A stretch of DNA of 64,000 nt from JAMXLO01 sp963819855 (GTDB taxonomy: Bacteria > Pseudomonadota > Alphaproteobacteria > Acetobacterales > Acetobacteraceae): contig CAWFYC010000037.1 of NCBI GenBank assembly GCA_963819855.1, forward strand, positions 62,001 to 126,000, in the 5' to 3' direction. Below are positions 44,335 through 52,817 of the stretch, in pieces. The stretch's first letter is position 1. Each line of letters opens with the position of its first letter. Both the position numbers and the translations under genes were made by a program. The notes beneath the pieces are model-generated. The model made no database searches. It saw nothing but the letters and a program-made list of their open reading frames with translations, and was not told the DNA's origin.

Positions 44335-45231
44335 ATGCCCGACGCTGACATCGCCGCAATCCGCACCTTGCTCGCGAGCCGAGCGCGTCCGACAGGAGCG
44401 GCGGAACGCCGCGAACGGCTCGACGATTTCGGACGCGCGCTAGGGGTCCCCGAGCAAGCTCGGCTCGAGCCGATCCAGATCGGCGGCGTGCCGGCGGAGT
44501 GGTCGACGACACCCGAGGCTGATCCCGCGCGCGCCGTGCTGTACCTGCACGGTGGCGGCTACATGGCGGGCTCGATCGTCAGCCACCGCTATGTCGCCAT
44601 TGAGATCGGCCGCGCCGCGCGCGCTCGGACGCTCGCGCCCGGCTATCAACTCGCGCCCGAGCATTCCTATCCCGCGCAGCTCGAGGACGCGCTCGCGGCC
44701 TGGCAGTATCTGCGCGATCAGGGATTTGCGCCGGAAAACATCGCGGTCGGCGGCGACAGCGCCGGTGGCAACCTCACGCTGGCACTGCTGCTCGCGCTCC
44801 GCACGCGCGGGATGCCGCTGCCCTGCTGTTGCTGGCTGGTCTCGCCGTGGAGCGATCTCACCGCGAGCGGTGCCACGATGCAGACCAAGGCAGGCGTCGA
44901 TCCGATGATCCAGCGGCCGTATTTGCTCGAACTCGCGCAAGCCTTCGCCGGTGGCAAGGATCTTGGCGATCCGCTGGTTTCGCCACAGCTCGCCGATCTC
45001 GCGGGTTTGCCGCCGTTGCTGATCCAGGTCGGGTCCGAAGAAACGTTGCTCGACGACTCGGTGACGCTTGCAGGCCGTGCGGGCGCCGCTGGGGTGGCCG
45101 TGACGCTCGAGGTCTGGCCCGACATGATCCACGCCTTCCCGATGTTCTTCCCCCGCGTGGCTGCGTCCCGCCGTGCGACCGCCGGCGCCGGCGACTTCAT
45201 GCGCCGTCATTGGCCTGGAAGTGCGGGATGA
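44335..45231 (+). CDS. Alpha/beta-hydrolase, hormone-sensitive-lipase-like esterase (family IV)
   Basis: The 298-residue enzyme has the oxyanion-hole motif LHGGGYMAGS (HGGG at 72-75) and the nucleophile elbow GGDSAGGN (S142). The acid is in EETLLDD and the histidine in DMIHAFPMF near residue 270. YQLAPEHSYPAQLEDALAAW is the typical spacer. It hydrolyses short-chain esters or lactone-like substrates in the cytoplasm. Its 3' end overlaps the converging LLM gene by 35 bases. Confidence 0.92.
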   Translation: MPDADIAAIRTLLASRARPTGAAERRERLDDFGRALGVPEQARLEPIQIGGVPAEWSTTPEADPARAVLYLHGGGYMAGSIVSHRYVAIEIGRAARARTLAPGYQLAPEHSYPAQLEDALAAWQYLRDQGFAPENIAVGGDSAGGNLTLALLLALRTRGMPLPCCCWLVSPWSDLTASGATMQTKAGVDPMIQRPYLLELAQAFAGGKDLGDPLVSPQLADLAGLPPLLIQVGSEETLLDDSVTLAGRAGAAGVAVTLEVWPDMIHAFPMFFPRVAASRRATAGAGDFMRRHWPGSAG

Positions 45232-46306
45232 TCTGCTCGCCAAATAAACGAATGGTATTGAGCACCTCGTGATGCTGAGCCGGCCCGATGGCACACAGCA
45301 GGAACACTTCCTCGATACCCAGCGCTTGGTACAATTCGAGAAACCGGATGCACTCCGCCGGCGTGCCGACGCAGAATGAGGTGCCTTGCTCACGCACCTG
45401 CTGGGGCGTGGGTTCACCTGGATGCGGACCGCTGGCAAGACGCTGATCGCGCGCGTAGTAGCCCTGATAATCCGGCGGCACAGTGCTCGGATCATAGTCG
45501 CGCCACACCAGGCGGGCGCGCTCGCGTTGTTGCTCGAGATACCAGCCCACGAGTTCGGTGCCGCGCTCGGCGACCACCTGGGGATCCTCGTTACAGTAGC
45601 CCGCCGTCATCAACGCGGCGCTCCTTGTGGGCGCGGCTCCTTTGCCCGCAGCCGTCCCCAGCGCGTCCCGATACAGCGCCATGAGCTGCTGGACGCGGTT
45701 CGGCCCTCCTTCGCTGCCGAACAGCCCACCCATCCCCAGGCTGCCTGTCAGCCGTGCGGTCTCGTCGCTGCCACAGGCAGACCACAGCGGAGGGTGCGGA
45801 CGTTGCACAGGCTTCGGGAGTACTTCGCGGGGAGGAATCTTATAGTACGTCCCTTGGTACTCGATTGTCTCCTGGGTCCAGATGCGTGGCAGCACATCGG
45901 CGAACTCCAGCCACATGCCCCGCGTGTCGTGCAGGTCGCTGCCGTACGGCGTTAGCTGGTACGGATAGCCGGTGCGGCCCAGTCCAACGTCCACGCGCCC
46001 ATGGCTCAGGATGTCGAGCGTCGCCATGCGTGCCGCCACGTGCAGCGGGTGATGGATCGGTGCCAGAACCACACCGATGCCGAGGCGGATACAGCTGGTG
46101 CGCTGACTCACTGCCGCAAGCGTCAGGTCCGGCGCGCTGTTGTGCGACCACACGGGGCGGAAGTGATGCTCCGAAAACCACACGCTCGCAAAACCCTGTT
46201 GCTCGGCGAACGGAATCTGCTCGAGCGCCTCATGGATGCGTTGCGACTCACTGCTTGGCGTCCAGGGTTTCGGAACCTGAATCTGATAGAACAGGCCAAT
46301 GCGCAT
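45197..46306 (-). CDS. LLM-class flavin-dependent oxidoreductase
   Basis: The 369-residue luciferase-family protein shows MRIGLFYQIQVPKPWTP, FASVWFSEHHFRPVWSHNSA (the EHH motif), RLGIGVVLAPIHHPLHVAAR and SHGRVDVGLGRTGYPYQLTP. EHHFRP and the LAP-IHHP strand are signature parts. It probably uses reduced flavin to oxidise a small substrate. It is distinct from the paralogue at 25518. It is divergent from the amidohydrolase gene, with about 110 bases shared upstream. Confidence 0.9.
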   Translation of the reverse strand: MRIGLFYQIQVPKPWTPSSESQRIHEALEQIPFAEQQGFASVWFSEHHFRPVWSHNSAPDLTLAAVSQRTSCIRLGIGVVLAPIHHPLHVAARMATLDILSHGRVDVGLGRTGYPYQLTPYGSDLHDTRGMWLEFADVLPRIWTQETIEYQGTYYKIPPREVLPKPVQRPHPPLWSACGSDETARLTGSLGMGGLFGSEGGPNRVQQLMALYRDALGTAAGKGAAPTRSAALMTAGYCNEDPQVVAERGTELVGWYLEQQRERARLVWRDYDPSTVPPDYQGYYARDQRLASGPHPGEPTPQQVREQGTSFCVGTPAECIRFLELYQALGIEEVFLLCAIGPAQHHEVLNTIRLFGEQIIPHFQANDGA

Positions 46307-46415
46307 GCGACTGTCTCCTGGGGCATGGTCTGACCGCAGGGTATGCGCCCTCGCCCTGGTGCGCTACGCTCGTCGACAAAGCACAGTTGGATGTCCTGGG
46401 GAGGAGAAAGATCCA

Positions 46416-48122
46416 ATGACCTACGATCTGTTGATCCGCAACGGCCGCATCGTCGACGGTTCGGGCATGCCTGCGTTCCGTGGCGATGTCGCAGTGAAGG
46501 ACGGCAGGATCGCCGAGATCGGCAAATTGAGCGGATCGGCGGCCCGGGTCATCGACGCCCACGGAGCCGTCGTGGCACCCGGCTTCATCGACAATCACTG
46601 CCACTACGACGCGCAGGTGACCTGGGACCCTTTGTGCTCGTATTCGTGCGACCATGGCGCCACCACGGTGATCTTCGGCAACTGCTCACTGTCGCTTGCG
46701 CCGGTGCGCCCGGGCAGATCGGAGCGGCTGGCCGAGTTCCTGTCCTATGTCGAAGCGATTCCGATGGAAGTGCTGCGCACTGTCGATTTCAGTTGGGAGA
46801 CGGTCCCGCAATACATGGACAAGCTGGACCGCAATCTCGGGGTCAACGTGGGCAATTTCATCGGCCACACCGCGGTGCGCTACTACGTGATGGGCGACGA
46901 ATGCCAGCAGCGCACGGCGACGGACGCCGAGATCAAGCAGATGCAGGATATCGTTCGCGACGGCATGCGCGCCGGCGCACTCGGCCTGTCGGTTTCACGC
47001 AATCAGGGCCACTACGATCCGCAGGGCGTGCCTCTCCCGGCACTGTGGGCCGACGAGAAGGAAATGTTCGCGCTGTGCGACGTGCTGCGTGAACTCGGCA
47101 CCGGCGTGATCCAGAGTGGCGGCGGCAATGGCGCCGAGATGAAGAACAGCCTGATGAGCCGGTTGTCCGAGGCCACCGGCCGCCCGGTCGTCTACAACAA
47201 CCTGAACCAGTCAATGCGCCGACCTAACGAGTGGCGGGAGCAGATGGCGCACGTCGACGAAACGATCGCCAAGGGCATCCGTGCCTATCCGACCTGCACG
47301 CCCAACCGCATCACCGACTTCTTCACGATGCGCAATACCCAGACCTTCCGCGGCCTGCCGACCTGGCATCCGATCCTGCTCGCCTCGGACGAGGAGAAGC
47401 TGCGTGCCTACAGCGATCCGGCGGTCCGCAAGAAACTTCACGACGAGGCGGTCGAATTCAAGATCGACTTCAGCCCTGCGGGAATCTGCCGCACCTGGTG
47501 GGACTACATGACGGTCCAGCAGGCGGTGCTGCCGAAGAACAAGAGCCTCGAGGGCATGACCGTCGGGCGGATCGCCAAGGCGCAGGGCAAGGGCATCATC
47601 GACGCCTTCCTCGACCTCGTCGTCGAGGAGAATCTCGACACCGCGTTCCTGCACGGCGAGAACAACGTCGACGACGAGGCGGTCGCGAAGATCCTGAACT
47701 ATCCGAACGCGATCATCGGTCTGTCGGACGGCGGCGCGCACGTGCAGTTCCAAAGCGGCTTCGGGTTCAGCACCCGCCTGTTGAGCGAGTGGGTGCGCGA
47801 GCGGAAGATCATGTCGCTGGAAACGGCGGTACGGCGGCTGACCTTCGAGTCCGCGTCGGTGTTCGGACTGCACGACCGCGGCCTGCTGCAGCCGGGCATG
47901 GTGGCGGACATCGTGATCTTCGATCCCGACACGGTCCGACCGCTGCCGCACGAGGTCGTGCACGACTTCCCGACCGGCGCCATGCGCATCCGCGAACCAG
48001 CGCAGGGCATCCACATGACGGTCGTCAACGGCCAGGTCCTGTTGGAAGACGGCAAGCACAGCGGCGCACTGCCCGGCCGCGTGCTGCGCAACACTTACTA
48101 CCACGCCAATCACCGAAACTGA
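46416..48122 (+). CDS. N-acyl-D-amino-acid deacylase-like amidohydrolase
   Basis: The 568-residue protein has MTYDLLIRNGRIVDGSGMPA, a metal-binding HCH in APGFIDNHCHYDAQVTWDP, and GATTVIFGNCSLSLAPVRPG, a D-aminoacylase mark. Later come GAGALGLSVSRNQ-like residues and the catalytic Asp in IIGLSDGGAHVQFQ. It ends with the composite beta-domain (GLLQPGMVADIVIFDPDTVR). It probably cleaves an N-acyl amino acid or related cyclic amide. GGGGAGGAG precedes the ATG. The GlcG-like gene follows 10 bases after, so they are co-transcribed. Confidence 0.9.
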   Translation: MTYDLLIRNGRIVDGSGMPAFRGDVAVKDGRIAEIGKLSGSAARVIDAHGAVVAPGFIDNHCHYDAQVTWDPLCSYSCDHGATTVIFGNCSLSLAPVRPGRSERLAEFLSYVEAIPMEVLRTVDFSWETVPQYMDKLDRNLGVNVGNFIGHTAVRYYVMGDECQQRTATDAEIKQMQDIVRDGMRAGALGLSVSRNQGHYDPQGVPLPALWADEKEMFALCDVLRELGTGVIQSGGGNGAEMKNSLMSRLSEATGRPVVYNNLNQSMRRPNEWREQMAHVDETIAKGIRAYPTCTPNRITDFFTMRNTQTFRGLPTWHPILLASDEEKLRAYSDPAVRKKLHDEAVEFKIDFSPAGICRTWWDYMTVQQAVLPKNKSLEGMTVGRIAKAQGKGIIDAFLDLVVEENLDTAFLHGENNVDDEAVAKILNYPNAIIGLSDGGAHVQFQSGFGFSTRLLSEWVRERKIMSLETAVRRLTFESASVFGLHDRGLLQPGMVADIVIFDPDTVRPLPHEVVHDFPTGAMRIREPAQGIHMTVVNGQVLLEDGKHSGALPGRVLRNTYYHANHRN

Positions 48123-48132
48123 GGCGACAGCA

Positions 48133-48528
48133 ATGACCCTGACACTGGAAGAAGCCAATCGCATCATCGAAGGCGCGGTGGCGAAAGCGAAAGAGCTCAA
48201 CATCCGGGTCAGCGTCGCGGTCTGCGACGCCGGTGGTCGTCTGGTGGCGTTTCAGCGCATGGACAACGCCATCTGGGCGAGCGCTTACGGCAGCCAGGGC
48301 AAGGCCGTCGCATCGGCGGCCTTCGGCCGTCCGAGCGGCGAGCTGTCCGAGCGCGCCAGCCACCCGACCCCAGCCGGCATCGCCGCCGCGGAGGGCGGCC
48401 ATATGATCATGGGGCAAGGGGCCGTACCGATCATGCGCGATGGTGTTGTCGAAGGGGCCTGCGGTGTGGGTGGTGGGACCGCGCAGCAGGATGAGGACTG
48501 CGCACGGTACGGAGTGGGGAAGCTGTAG
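48133..48528 (+). CDS. GlcG/HbpS-family heme-binding-like protein
   Basis: The 131-residue protein shows LTLEEANRIIEGAVAKAKEL, VSVAVCDAGGRLVAFQRMDN, SQGKAVASAAFGRPSGEL and a glycine-rich VVEGACGVGGGTAQQDEDCA: the GlcG/PduO-C/HbpS fold. Family members bind heme, corrinoid or act with catabolic enzymes; the role is often unknown. It lies 10 bases downstream of the amidohydrolase, a common pairing of GlcG-like genes with catabolic genes. Confidence 0.9.
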   Translation: MTLTLEEANRIIEGAVAKAKELNIRVSVAVCDAGGRLVAFQRMDNAIWASAYGSQGKAVASAAFGRPSGELSERASHPTPAGIAAAEGGHMIMGQGAVPIMRDGVVEGACGVGGGTAQQDEDCARYGVGKL

Positions 48529-48538
48529 CGACCGCTAA

Positions 48539-48733
48539 AGCTATTTCCTCACCTTCCAACAATGGGCGCGCAACTTCGACGCCAACCGTGAATTCGTCGT
48601 GGCGCGGTTCGGTGAGTTCAATTATCTCCGCTTTCGCCTGTATCTCTGGGGAGCGGCACACGAGTTTTTCAGCCGCAGTCTCGATTGCTATCGGATGATC
48701 ATTCACTACCCCGGCGGGGATGCCACGATCTGA
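48539..48733 (+). pseudogene. C-terminal fragment of a cyclopropane-fatty-acid-synthase-like methyltransferase
   Basis: An open frame without a start codon reads SYFLTFQQWARNFDANREFV, then VARFGEFNYLRFRLYLWGAA and HEFFSRSLDCYRMIIHYPGG, to a TGA at 48731. The T-F-xxW..N...FG....R..R.YL.G....F....YR pattern is the C-terminal end of CFA-synthase/mycolic-acid-type SAM methyltransferases. The SAM-binding half is absent. The upstream gene ends just before, so this looks like a rearrangement relic between GlcG and the symporter. Confidence 0.65.
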
Positions 48734-48812
48734 GGCTTCGACGCCATTGCAAGACCGTGTGCGGGCATTGCAACATAACGGCAACACGGATCGAGCAGGA
48801 AGGGCAGCGCCG

Positions 48813-50084
48813 ATGAAGTCGAGTCGCATGACGACCTACATCCTCGTCGCGATGGTGCTTGGGATCGCCGTTGGCGGCCTGATCCACGACCAGTACGCCA
48901 ACCCGGCCACGCAGAAGGTCTTTGCCGGCTATATCTCGATCGGCAGCATGATCTTCCTGCGCCTGATCAAGATGATCATCGCGCCGCTGGTGTTCTCCAC
49001 CCTGGTCGTTGGCATCGGCCATATGTCAGACGCAGGCGCCGTCGGGCGGGTGGGCGGCAAGGCCATGCTGTGGTTCGTCAGCGCCTCCCTGGTCTCGCTG
49101 GCGCTCGGGCTCGTCCTGGTCAACCTGTTCGAACCGGGGGTTGGGGTCCACAAGGTCGCCAGCGGCGTCGCTTCAGGGATCGACGCCCACGCGATGACGC
49201 TGGACGGCTTCGTCAAGCACGTCTTTCCGGACTCGGCGATCCGTCCGATGGTCGATAACGAGATCCTCCAGATCGTCGTGTTCTCGATCTTCTTCGGCGT
49301 CGCTTGCGCCGCCATGGGTGAGCGCGCCAAGCTGGTGCTCGAGGGCATCGAGGGCCTGTCCCACATCATTTTGCGGGTGACCGGCTATGTGATGAAGCTG
49401 GCGCCGCTCGCCGTGTTCTGTGCGATGGCGGCGACCATCGCCACCAACGGACTGGGGATTCTCGTCAACTACGCCAAGTTCATGGGTCAGTTCTACTTCG
49501 GCCTGGTATGCTTGTGGATCATCCTGATCCTGGTGGGCTTCATCTTCCTGGGCCCGAGCGTCAAGCGGCTGATCCTGCTGGTGCAGGAGCCGTTCCTGCT
49601 CGCGTTCTCCACCGCGAGTTCGGAAGCGGCCTACCCGAAGATGCTGGAGCAACTGGCGAAATTTCCGATCTCGCGGAATATCTCCAGCTTCGTCCTGCCG
49701 CTTGGGTATTCGTTCAACCTCGACGGCACGATGATGTACTGCACGTTCGCCAGTGTGTTCATCGCTCAGGCCTACGACATTCCGCTCAGTACCGGCACGC
49801 AGATCGCCATGCTGCTGACCTTGATGCTGACCAGCAAGGGCGTTGCCGGAGTACCGCGTGCATCCCTGGTGGTGATCGCGGCGACGCTCAGCCAGTTCAA
49901 CCTGCCCGAGGAAGGACTACTGCTGATCCTCGGCATCGATACTTTCCTCGACATGGGCCGCTCGGCCACCAACGTCATCGGGAATTCGCTGGCGACCGCG
50001 GTGGTTGCCAAGTGGGAGGGACAACTGATCGCCGATCTCGACACACAGGAGATGATCGAGGAGATGGAGGTGGAACCGGTATGA
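48813..50084 (+). CDS. Dicarboxylate/glutamate:cation symporter (DAACS family)
   Basis: The 423-residue protein has the DctA/GltP layout. SIGSMIFLRLIKMIIAPLVF starts the first repeated motif, and LLAFSTASSEAAYPKMLEQL includes the serine-rich re-entrant loop. YSFNLDGTMMYCTFASVFIA carries the NLDG-T motif, and GVPRASLVVIAATLSQFNLP and TFLDMGRSATNVIGNSLATA the substrate and Na+/H+ site. It should import aspartate, glutamate or C4-dicarboxylates. The ATG at 48813 (AGGAAGG upstream) is preferred. Its stop overlaps the following binding-protein start (ATGA). Confidence 0.92.
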   Translation: MKSSRMTTYILVAMVLGIAVGGLIHDQYANPATQKVFAGYISIGSMIFLRLIKMIIAPLVFSTLVVGIGHMSDAGAVGRVGGKAMLWFVSASLVSLALGLVLVNLFEPGVGVHKVASGVASGIDAHAMTLDGFVKHVFPDSAIRPMVDNEILQIVVFSIFFGVACAAMGERAKLVLEGIEGLSHIILRVTGYVMKLAPLAVFCAMAATIATNGLGILVNYAKFMGQFYFGLVCLWIILILVGFIFLGPSVKRLILLVQEPFLLAFSTASSEAAYPKMLEQLAKFPISRNISSFVLPLGYSFNLDGTMMYCTFASVFIAQAYDIPLSTGTQIAMLLTLMLTSKGVAGVPRASLVVIAATLSQFNLPEEGLLLILGIDTFLDMGRSATNVIGNSLATAVVAKWEGQLIADLDTQEMIEEMEVEPV

Positions 50085-51022
50085 GGCGCCTGGGCCGGGC
50101 CGCGTTTCTGGTCGCAGCCGCGCTTTCGACTTTCGCCGGCGCGCGCGCGGAGGAGGGCGAACTCCTAACCGGCACGCTGAAGACGATCCACGCTCGCGGC
50201 ACGATCCTGATTGGCTACCGGCAAAACTCGCTGCCGTTTTCCTTCCTCAACAAGGCGGGACAGCCCATCGGCTTCTCGCTCGACCTGTGCCACGGGATTG
50301 CCGAGGACGTGGCGCGCACCCTGAACAGCGAACTGCTGGAACCGGAGGCGCCGGCCTGGCAGATGGGAGTGCGCATCGTCTATGTGCCGGTGACCGCGAG
50401 CGAGCGGCTGCCGAAGCTCGTTTCCGGCGCCATCGATCTGGAGTGTGGCTCGACGACGGCCAACGCCGAACGCGAGCGGACCGTCGCGTTCTCGCCGGTG
50501 TTCTTCCTCGCGGGAACCAAGCTGATGGTTCCCCTGACGGACGGACGCGCCACCGTGTCGTCGTATCGCGATCTGGCCGGGCGCTCCGTGGTGGTTGGTG
50601 CCGGCACTACCAACGCCGAGGTGATACAGCGCCTTGCGGATCGCGTGTCACCATCGATCACGGTGACCGAGGCACCCGGGCTCGACGCCGCCTACGCCAT
50701 GTTGGCAGCAGGCAAGGCGGACGCCTTCGCCTCTGATGACATCCTGTTGTCCGGCTTCATCGCCACCCGCCCGGATGGAAGGCGCTTCCGGGTCGTGGGC
50801 GACTATCTGTCCTACGAACCTTACGCGATCGCGCTGCGCCGCGACGATGCCGACTTTGCCGATCTGGTCCGATCCAGCTTCGAGCGCATGGCGACTGAGG
50901 GAAGGCTGAACGCGCTGTACACGCAATGGCTGGTCGATCGGCTACCGACCGGGGAAACGCTCAGTCTTCCCATCAGCCCGCACCTTGCGGAGATGTATCG
51001 GGCGCTCGGCCAACCCGATTAG
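50081..51022 (+). CDS. Amino-acid-type (family 3) solute-binding protein coupled to the symporter gene
   Basis: The 313-residue protein has a signal peptide (MRRLGRAAFLVAAALSTFAG, cleaved after ARA). SBP_bac_3 features follow: GTILIGYRQNSLPFSFLNKA, QPIGFSLDLCHGIAEDVART, LPKLVSGAIDLECGSTTANA, ADAFASDDILLSGF and LSYEPYAIALRRDD. GltI-like glutamate/aspartate receptors are closest. Such proteins normally feed an ABC permease; none is nearby. The ATGA overlap with the DAACS symporter is unusual and suggests a joint function or shared regulation for acidic amino acids. Confidence 0.9.
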   Translation: MRRLGRAAFLVAAALSTFAGARAEEGELLTGTLKTIHARGTILIGYRQNSLPFSFLNKAGQPIGFSLDLCHGIAEDVARTLNSELLEPEAPAWQMGVRIVYVPVTASERLPKLVSGAIDLECGSTTANAERERTVAFSPVFFLAGTKLMVPLTDGRATVSSYRDLAGRSVVVGAGTTNAEVIQRLADRVSPSITVTEAPGLDAAYAMLAAGKADAFASDDILLSGFIATRPDGRRFRVVGDYLSYEPYAIALRRDDADFADLVRSSFERMATEGRLNALYTQWLVDRLPTGETLSLPISPHLAEMYRALGQPD

Positions 51023-51060
51023 AGCGTCTTTGGTTTGAGTTGAATTCCGACAACGAGGCG

Positions 51061-51137
51061 ATGGGTTTCGCTGCCCTCAACCCATCCTACGAGTTGCCAA
51101 GCACTGTAGGATGGGTTGAGCGCGCAGTGAAACCCAT
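51061..51137. repeat. Dispersed inverted repeat, copy D
   Basis: ATGGGTTTCGCTGCCCTCAA and the inverse arm (GTAGGATGGGTTGAGCGCGC ... GTGAAACCCAT) flank a short loop. It diverges from copies A and C at several bases and lacks their outer flanks. It lies between the converging binding-protein and SDR genes. Confidence 0.8.
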
Positions 51138-51145
51138 CGGAACAG

Positions 51146-51961
51146 TCATGGTGAACCACCTTGGTTGTGCCCCGGCAGCCCTTGCGGAAACAGGTTTGCC
51201 GCCAACAGCCCGCCATCCACGTCGAGCGTCGTACCGGTAATATAACTCGCGAGATCCGAGACCAGAAACAGCGCCGCCTTGCCGATGTCGTCGGTCTCGC
51301 CGCGATGGCGCAGTGGGATCAGGCTGTTCGCATACGCATCGACACGTTGCGGCGTGTCATAGAGGCGCGGTGTGACGATGTGGCCGGGAGCGATGGCGTT
51401 GACCCGGATCCGATGCGGTGCCCACTCCACCGCCATGGTCTGCACTAGGCTGATCAGCCCCGCCTTCGCCGCACCATAGGCGCCACGCATCGGGCTTGAT
51501 CGCTGTCCGTCCACCGAGGCAATGCCGACGATCGCTCCCGGACTGCCGCGCTTGATCATCGCCGACGCCACTTCCCTTGCACACAGGAAGAAGTAGCGCA
51601 GGTTCAGACCCAACTGCTGGTCCCAGACCGAAGCTGTGGTGTCCAGTAAGGATCCCCAGACGGCGGCGCCGACGATCGACACCATCACATCGATCGCGCC
51701 CAACTGCTGTTCGGCAGAGCCGACGATCTCCGGGATCTGCGCATCGTCGAGCACGTTGCCGATGATCGGCACGCCACGGCAGCCGATCCCGTCCACGATA
51801 CCGGCCACACGCTCGGCACGGTCACGCTCGATATCGATCACCGCAACATCACAGCCAGCGCGGGCCAGGAACCGCGACGTGCTTTCGCCCATGCCCTGAC
51901 CGCCGCCGATCACCATCGCCTTCTTGCCGGCCAGTCCGAACACGGATGCTTCGGTTGCCAT
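51146..51961 (-). CDS. SDR-family oxidoreductase 1
   Basis: The 271-residue enzyme has KKAMVIGGGQGMGESTSRFL (NAD(P)-binding GGxxGMG), VMVSIVGAAVWG in the NNAG position (atypical SIVG), catalytic Ser in VGIASVDGQ, and YGAAKAG with Tyr and Lys. It ends with SDLASYITGTTLDVDGGLLA. It would oxidise an alcohol or reduce a ketone. Its ATG overlaps the TGA of the upstream SDR gene, so the two are translationally coupled. The departure from NNAG is worth noting but does not exclude activity. Confidence 0.9.
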   Translation of the reverse strand: MATEASVFGLAGKKAMVIGGGQGMGESTSRFLARAGCDVAVIDIERDRAERVAGIVDGIGCRGVPIIGNVLDDAQIPEIVGSAEQQLGAIDVMVSIVGAAVWGSLLDTTASVWDQQLGLNLRYFFLCAREVASAMIKRGSPGAIVGIASVDGQRSSPMRGAYGAAKAGLISLVQTMAVEWAPHRIRVNAIAPGHIVTPRLYDTPQRVDAYANSLIPLRHRGETDDIGKAALFLVSDLASYITGTTLDVDGGLLAANLFPQGLPGHNQGGSP

Positions 51962-52698
51962 CACAGCGATACCCCGCCATCGATGGTGACTTCAGCTCCG
52001 GTGATGTAGGCGCTTTCATCGGACAGCAGGAACAGTACGAGCTTCGCCACTTCCTCCGCGGTGCCCATGCGCTTCATCGGTACCTGCTGGATGCGGCGCC
52101 GAGTCTCATCCGGACTTCGGACGTTCAGCATCTCGGTATCGATCGGCCCGGGGTGGACCGAGTTCACGCGGATTCCACGCGGGGCGAAATCGATGGCGGC
52201 CGCCTTGGTCATGCCCCGCAAAGCCCACTTGGTCGCGCTGTATGCGATGGCCCCGGGCGAACCACGCAATCCCGCAACCGACGAGATATTGACGATCGAA
52301 CCGCCGCCGGAACGCTCCATCGGGCCGGCAACCGCCTTCATCCCGAGGAAGCAGCCAAGCTGATTGACCCGCATATGCCGCTCGAACAGCGCGGCATCGG
52401 TCTCCAGGAGCGGCCGAGGCACGAATATGCCGGCGTTGTTCACCAAGCCATGCAGACCGCCGAGCGACTCGGCCGCGTCGGTCGCCTTGGCCCAATCGGC
52501 TTCGTCGGTGACATCCTGACGCAGGAATACCGCGGCGCTGCCGAGTTCGTTCGCCAGCCGTCTTCCCTCTGCTTCGAGCACGTCGCCGATCACCACCCTC
52601 GCGCCCTCGGCGACAAGCAGCCGCGCCTCTGCCGCTCCCTGGCCTCGCGCGCCACCGCTGATCAGCATCACCTTATCCTGGAACCGCGCCATTCCCAT
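51961..52698 (-). CDS. SDR-family oxidoreductase 2
   Basis: The 245-residue enzyme has VMLISGGARGQGAAEARLLV, GLVNNAGIFVPRPLLE, IVNISSVAGLRGSPGAIAY with the catalytic Ser, YSATKWALRG (Tyr, Lys) and SDESAYITGAEVTIDGG. It is a classic SDR resembling 3-alpha/20-beta-hydroxysteroid and glucose dehydrogenases. It heads a coupled pair with SDR 1 and is divergent from the molybdopterin subunit gene. A shared substrate (hydroxy-acid, sterol or cyclic alcohol) is possible. Confidence 0.92.
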   Translation of the reverse strand: MGMARFQDKVMLISGGARGQGAAEARLLVAEGARVVIGDVLEAEGRRLANELGSAAVFLRQDVTDEADWAKATDAAESLGGLHGLVNNAGIFVPRPLLETDAALFERHMRVNQLGCFLGMKAVAGPMERSGGGSIVNISSVAGLRGSPGAIAYSATKWALRGMTKAAAIDFAPRGIRVNSVHPGPIDTEMLNVRSPDETRRRIQQVPMKRMGTAEEVAKLVLFLLSDESAYITGAEVTIDGGVSL

Positions 52699-52817
52699 CC
52701 CCTTTGCCGGCTTATCCCCTTACACACCGAGCGTAGGCCGCAGCGGACGCACCGGGCAATCTGGCCCTTCCCCCGCCACTGCCGCATACTCCCGCCGGTG
52801 CAACGAGGCCTCGATTG

